A DNA stretch of 64,000 bases from an uncultured Bacteroidota bacterium. GTDB taxonomy: Bacteria > Bacteroidota > Bacteroidia > Chitinophagales > Chitinophagaceae. Shown piece by piece: positions 61,486 to 64,000 of this stretch. The notes under the pieces were generated by a model. That model was not told the DNA's origin. It searched no databases and worked only from the letters and a program-made list of their open reading frames with translations. Where the stretch lies: assembly GCA_903910765.1 (NCBI GenBank), contig CAIWBA010000291.1, positions 1 through 64,000 of the forward strand, given 5' to 3'. Made by a program: the position numbers and the translations under genes. Position 1 is the stretch's first letter. The number at the start of each line of letters is the position of its first letter.

Positions 61486-63123
61486 TTAGCGCTGATTAAG
61501 CTTTGGACAAATATCAAGACCTGCACTTTTATTAGGAGCAAACGGTCCATCATAATTACCGCCTGGAGGACCTGGTATTTTAATTTTAATCGATTCATCT
61601 GCCCAACTAATAACTGATTTCCATTCGGTATTAGGTGTTGCAAATTCAGCAGGCGGTGTTGTATTTGTCTTGGCAATTGTATATGTTAGTTGAAAGAATG
61701 CTTGTGAATATCGCCATTGACCATATGTTGATTGATATAATGGAGATCTGTTGCCAAGTGGACCCCATTTTTGATCATCTCTTTTATCTGCATCAGTCCA
61801 CTGTGGACCACTATTAGGCATTGGATTATTTTTTGCTGCATCAGTAGTAGGAGTAATAGTTATTCCGTTTGCAGCAATAGAGTCAGCTAGAGCTTTATTA
61901 ATTGAGGCAATTCGGTCATTTGCTAATTGTACATTATTTGCTTGACTATACGTAGTACCATCTTTAGAACCATATTTTGTTCCTACTTGTGAAGTCCTTG
62001 ACCAACCCCAAGTAGAAATAGATGTTATTGTGCCGCCAGCTGCCTTAACTGCATCTAATGCTGATTTAACCATTGCATCTAATTCAGCTTTTTTATCTGG
62101 TTGAATTGTTATCCCATCATCTGGAAAAAGTTGTTGAGCTTTTTGGAATGCTGTACTATTAGGATCGCCATTTGGATCTGGTGGATATGAAAATGCTTGA
62201 ACAGTTGGAGCAGATGAAGCCTCTACTGATTCTGGAGAGTCAACTGTAATTGCTTGACCTTTAGGTGCAATACGTAAATTTGTAGCAATTAAAATAGCTT
62301 TATCAAAAGTTATACTAGAATCCTTTTTACGCGCAACATAGGTATCTGCCTTTGATTTAAAATTGTCTAATATTGCCTTCTTATCTGCATCAGTAATTGA
62401 GACAGCTGATGTCCAATAACTATTAACTGTGGATGAATTTGTTTGCTGGCTAACTAAAAAGTTAGCAGAGGTTAATGGGTCCTTCTTTAATTCTGGACTA
62501 GGTGTTGTAGCACTTAATTGCCATTTAACTAGTGCAGCTTTAAGACTATCTTTTATTTGATCTGCTGATTTTGAAAGTTCTTTTACTATATCTACTCCAT
62601 ATGCTGTTCCATTCACTAATGCCTCTGGTATAATAGAACCTAAAAGTCCAATATTTGCTAAATCAAAACCTTTTCTTTTTGCCTGCTTTAATTTATCAAT
62701 TGCCTGTTTAAGTTGAGAAATCTTTTCTGCAGTTACTCCAGCCTTTGCACCATTTGCAATAATTGCATCTGCTACTTTATAGAAAGTATCAGTAGTTGGG
62801 GCTTTTGCATTAACTACAGTTCCACCAGTCCAATAGTACATTGACTTAAGCGAATTTAGTTTATCAGATTTAGATGCTGAACCTTTTTTAAGAAGTGTCT
62901 TAACTAGATTAAGGTCGCCTCCTCCATTTTTCCACCATTGCATTACTGAGGTATATGCTGGATGAGCTTTAATCTCTGGTGAATCTGCTGCCATTGCTGC
63001 CTCAACTAAACCAGCTAGATTGCCAGCTTTATATAGTGCACCAATATCAACTCCTTCAGCTTCTGCAATTAATAGGTTTTCATTTAGCCAGGTAGTATAG
63101 TTCTTAATTATTTGAGTCTTCAT
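61486..63123 (-). CDS. Large internal protein with OmpA-like C-terminal region
   Basis: A 545-residue protein with leader MKTQIIKNYTTWLNE ending in L-N-E. Residues about 30-280 are helical with repeated Asp/Lys/Ala-rich units. Residues about 335-460 (KAELDAMVKSALDAVKAAGG, TSISTWGWSRTSQ, NNVQLANDRIASINKALADS) recall the OmpA-like peptidoglycan-binding fold. The end is Gly/Pro-rich. A virion protein acting at the cell wall or envelope is possible. The start region has no ATAAATAAC element. Confidence 0.55.
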   Translation of the reverse strand: MKTQIIKNYTTWLNENLLIAEAEGVDIGALYKAGNLAGLVEAAMAADSPEIKAHPAYTSVMQWWKNGGGDLNLVKTLLKKGSASKSDKLNSLKSMYYWTGGTVVNAKAPTTDTFYKVADAIIANGAKAGVTAEKISQLKQAIDKLKQAKRKGFDLANIGLLGSIIPEALVNGTAYGVDIVKELSKSADQIKDSLKAALVKWQLSATTPSPELKKDPLTSANFLVSQQTNSSTVNSYWTSAVSITDADKKAILDNFKSKADTYVARKKDSSITFDKAILIATNLRIAPKGQAITVDSPESVEASSAPTVQAFSYPPDPNGDPNSTAFQKAQQLFPDDGITIQPDKKAELDAMVKSALDAVKAAGGTITSISTWGWSRTSQVGTKYGSKDGTTYSQANNVQLANDRIASINKALADSIAANGITITPTTDAAKNNPMPNSGPQWTDADKRDDQKWGPLGNRSPLYQSTYGQWRYSQAFFQLTYTIAKTNTTPPAEFATPNTEWKSVISWADESIKIKIPGPPGGNYDGPFAPNKSAGLDICPKLNQR

Positions 63124-63203
63124 TATATTTCGGTTATATGTATTTTCTAGATATTATCTATCTGTTCTTTTGTACTATAAGTATATTGCAGGTTTTAAAG
63201 AGT

Positions 63204-63542
63204 TTATAGTGCCTCTCCAGTAATCATCCATTCAATCCAACCCAATTCGTTTGGGCTTAATTCCAATAAACCTTCAGTATAGTGATCCCAACCCTTTAGA
63301 TCAGCTGGCGTGTTAAGGTCTATCCATTTATCAATATACTGATTTGCCTTAGACTGTAGTACTCGAATTGCCTGATGAACTTCAGGATCACCGCCCCATT
63401 CATCAATCATTTTATCCAGACGTTCATCAAATGGTTCAGTGTTAACTAGTCCATAATTTTTCATATTATTTAAGGTTTCGCTATCTTCATCAGACTCCAC
63501 TGATTCTATTAAATACTGTTTAAATGGCTTAATTTCTCCCAT
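63204..63542 (-). CDS. Probable capsid-targeted small acidic protein
   Basis: A 112-residue protein with leader MGEIKPFKQYLIE (L-I-E). The rest is acidic and helical (DEWGGDPEVHQAIRVLQSKA, ELSPNELGWIEWMITGEAL). A late-type element is 20 nt upstream. No motif identifies its action. Confidence 0.6.
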   Translation of the reverse strand: MGEIKPFKQYLIESVESDEDSETLNNMKNYGLVNTEPFDERLDKMIDEWGGDPEVHQAIRVLQSKANQYIDKWIDLNTPADLKGWDHYTEGLLELSPNELGWIEWMITGEAL

Positions 63543-63561
63543 TACTCTGTGGTCATTTATG

Positions 63562-63570
63562 ATTATTTAT
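63562..63570 (-). promoter_or_regulatory. T4-late-like promoter element ATAAATAAT
   Basis: Reverse complement of ATTATTTAT, 19 nt before the start at 63542. Confidence 0.5.
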
Positions 63571-63645
63571 TAGCCAACTGACCAATTTAAAAAAATGTTG
63601 AGTACTTTAACTACATAATAATTTTAAATTAAAAATCAAAACCCT

Positions 63646-64000
63646 ATGAAAAAATCAACAAAAAAATCAGCAACTGCTCCAGTAGCAACAGTTGCAACAG
63701 TAAAAGTTAAAAAGGTAAAGGCTTCTAAAAAGTCAGCAATGGTTATTACTCCAGTTCAGACTCCAGAAGTTGTAGTTAAATCTAGTAGCCGTAAAGGTAC
63801 AACCTACAAAAGATTAACCGTTGAGCAAAAATTAGAGATCATCACTAGTCGCAAGCGTCGTGGAGATATTCAAAAGGTTGCAGCAGAGTTAAATGTACCT
63901 TCAACTTATGTAAGTGGAGTAGTTACTGGCCGTCGTAAAGACATTAAGGTTATTAATAACATATACGATAAAGTACGAGGTCGTAAGGTTGCTGAATATA
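63646..64000 (+). CDS. Lys-rich DNA-binding protein with helix-turn-helix (partial)
   Basis: Open from ATG 63646 through the window end (118 codons seen). Residues 1-45 are Lys/Ala/Thr/Val-rich, like histone H1-type tails (KKSTKKSATAPVATVATVKV, KKVKASKKSAM). Residues about 60-115 contain TVEQKLEIITSRKRRGDIQK and VAAELNVPSTYVSGVVTGRR, a helix-turn-helix like those of transposase-related or XRE-like proteins. It could organise phage DNA or regulate genes. The end is outside the window. Confidence 0.65.
   Translation, partial: MKKSTKKSATAPVATVATVKVKKVKASKKSAMVITPVQTPEVVVKSSSRKGTTYKRLTVEQKLEIITSRKRRGDIQKVAAELNVPSTYVSGVVTGRRKDIKVINNIYDKVRGRKVAEY

Noticed and set aside
1-64000. tRNA genes, CRISPR arrays, integrase or insertion sequences
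   Set aside because: None seen by reading. The only mobile-type genes are the two homing endonucleases, and the only structural RNA is the tmRNA. A covariance-model scan could still find a tRNA.

Overview
The window is a stretch of a large AT-rich myovirus genome (T4-like morphogenesis genes on a fragmented, host-adapted background). Recognisable T4-type parts are a gp15-like tail terminator (14568-15323, minus), a gp6-like baseplate wedge protein (15860-17554), small and large terminase subunits (17800-20498), a PhoH ATPase, a phage sigma factor and a possible gp26-like baseplate hub protein (25223-26242). The likely host is a member of the Bacteroidetes: most starts are preceded by A-rich sequence with no Shine-Dalgarno motif, and two small proteins look like families typical of that phylum (DUF3127-like at 43842, DUF4494-like at 47892). 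This host call is an inference.

Layout. 1-5482: tail-fibre and adhesin genes, beginning with the 3' part of a fibre that holds 213 collagen-like Gly-X-Y triplets and a beta-helix-like domain, then lectin-like proteins. 5551-12481: four glycosyltransferase/methyltransferase genes, the last ending in a domain resembling the autotransporter O-heptosyltransferases (TibC/Aah type). 12492-17796: tail and baseplate genes around a phage tmRNA on the minus strand with an unusually long tag. 17800-22162: DNA packaging, PhoH and sigma factor. 22165-32671: small membrane proteins and virion proteins, with a probable -1 frameshift fusion near 32370. 32706-34598: a second methyltransferase/glycosyltransferase pair. 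34645-39678 and 44925-63542: many late-promoted genes, mostly of unknown function. 39731-50892: nucleotide and DNA metabolism (ligase, guanylate/dNMP kinase, DnaQ exonuclease, UV endonuclease, thymidylate synthase) with two homing endonucleases. The right part also has an HDAC-like deacetylase, a metalloprotease, a two-domain peptidoglycan hydrolase, a secreted nuclease and a secreted CAP protein.

Three patterns link the genes. (1) A T4-late-promoter-like element, ATAAATAA(C/T), occurs at 19 intergenic places, usually 14-25 nt before the start codon it faces. (2) About 15 proteins, otherwise unrelated, begin with a short peptide ending in (I/L/V)-x-Glu, very like the capsid-targeting sequence MKTYQEFIAE of T4 internal proteins. 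They include a Nudix hydrolase, a metalloprotease, a peptidoglycan hydrolase, a GNAT-like protein and hydrophobic toxin-like proteins. I infer a large set of head-packaged, injected proteins. (3) A Ser/Thr/Asn-Gly repeat fibre lies beside a BAHT-like glycosyltransferase, which suggests a phage-encoded O-glycosylation system for its own fibre.
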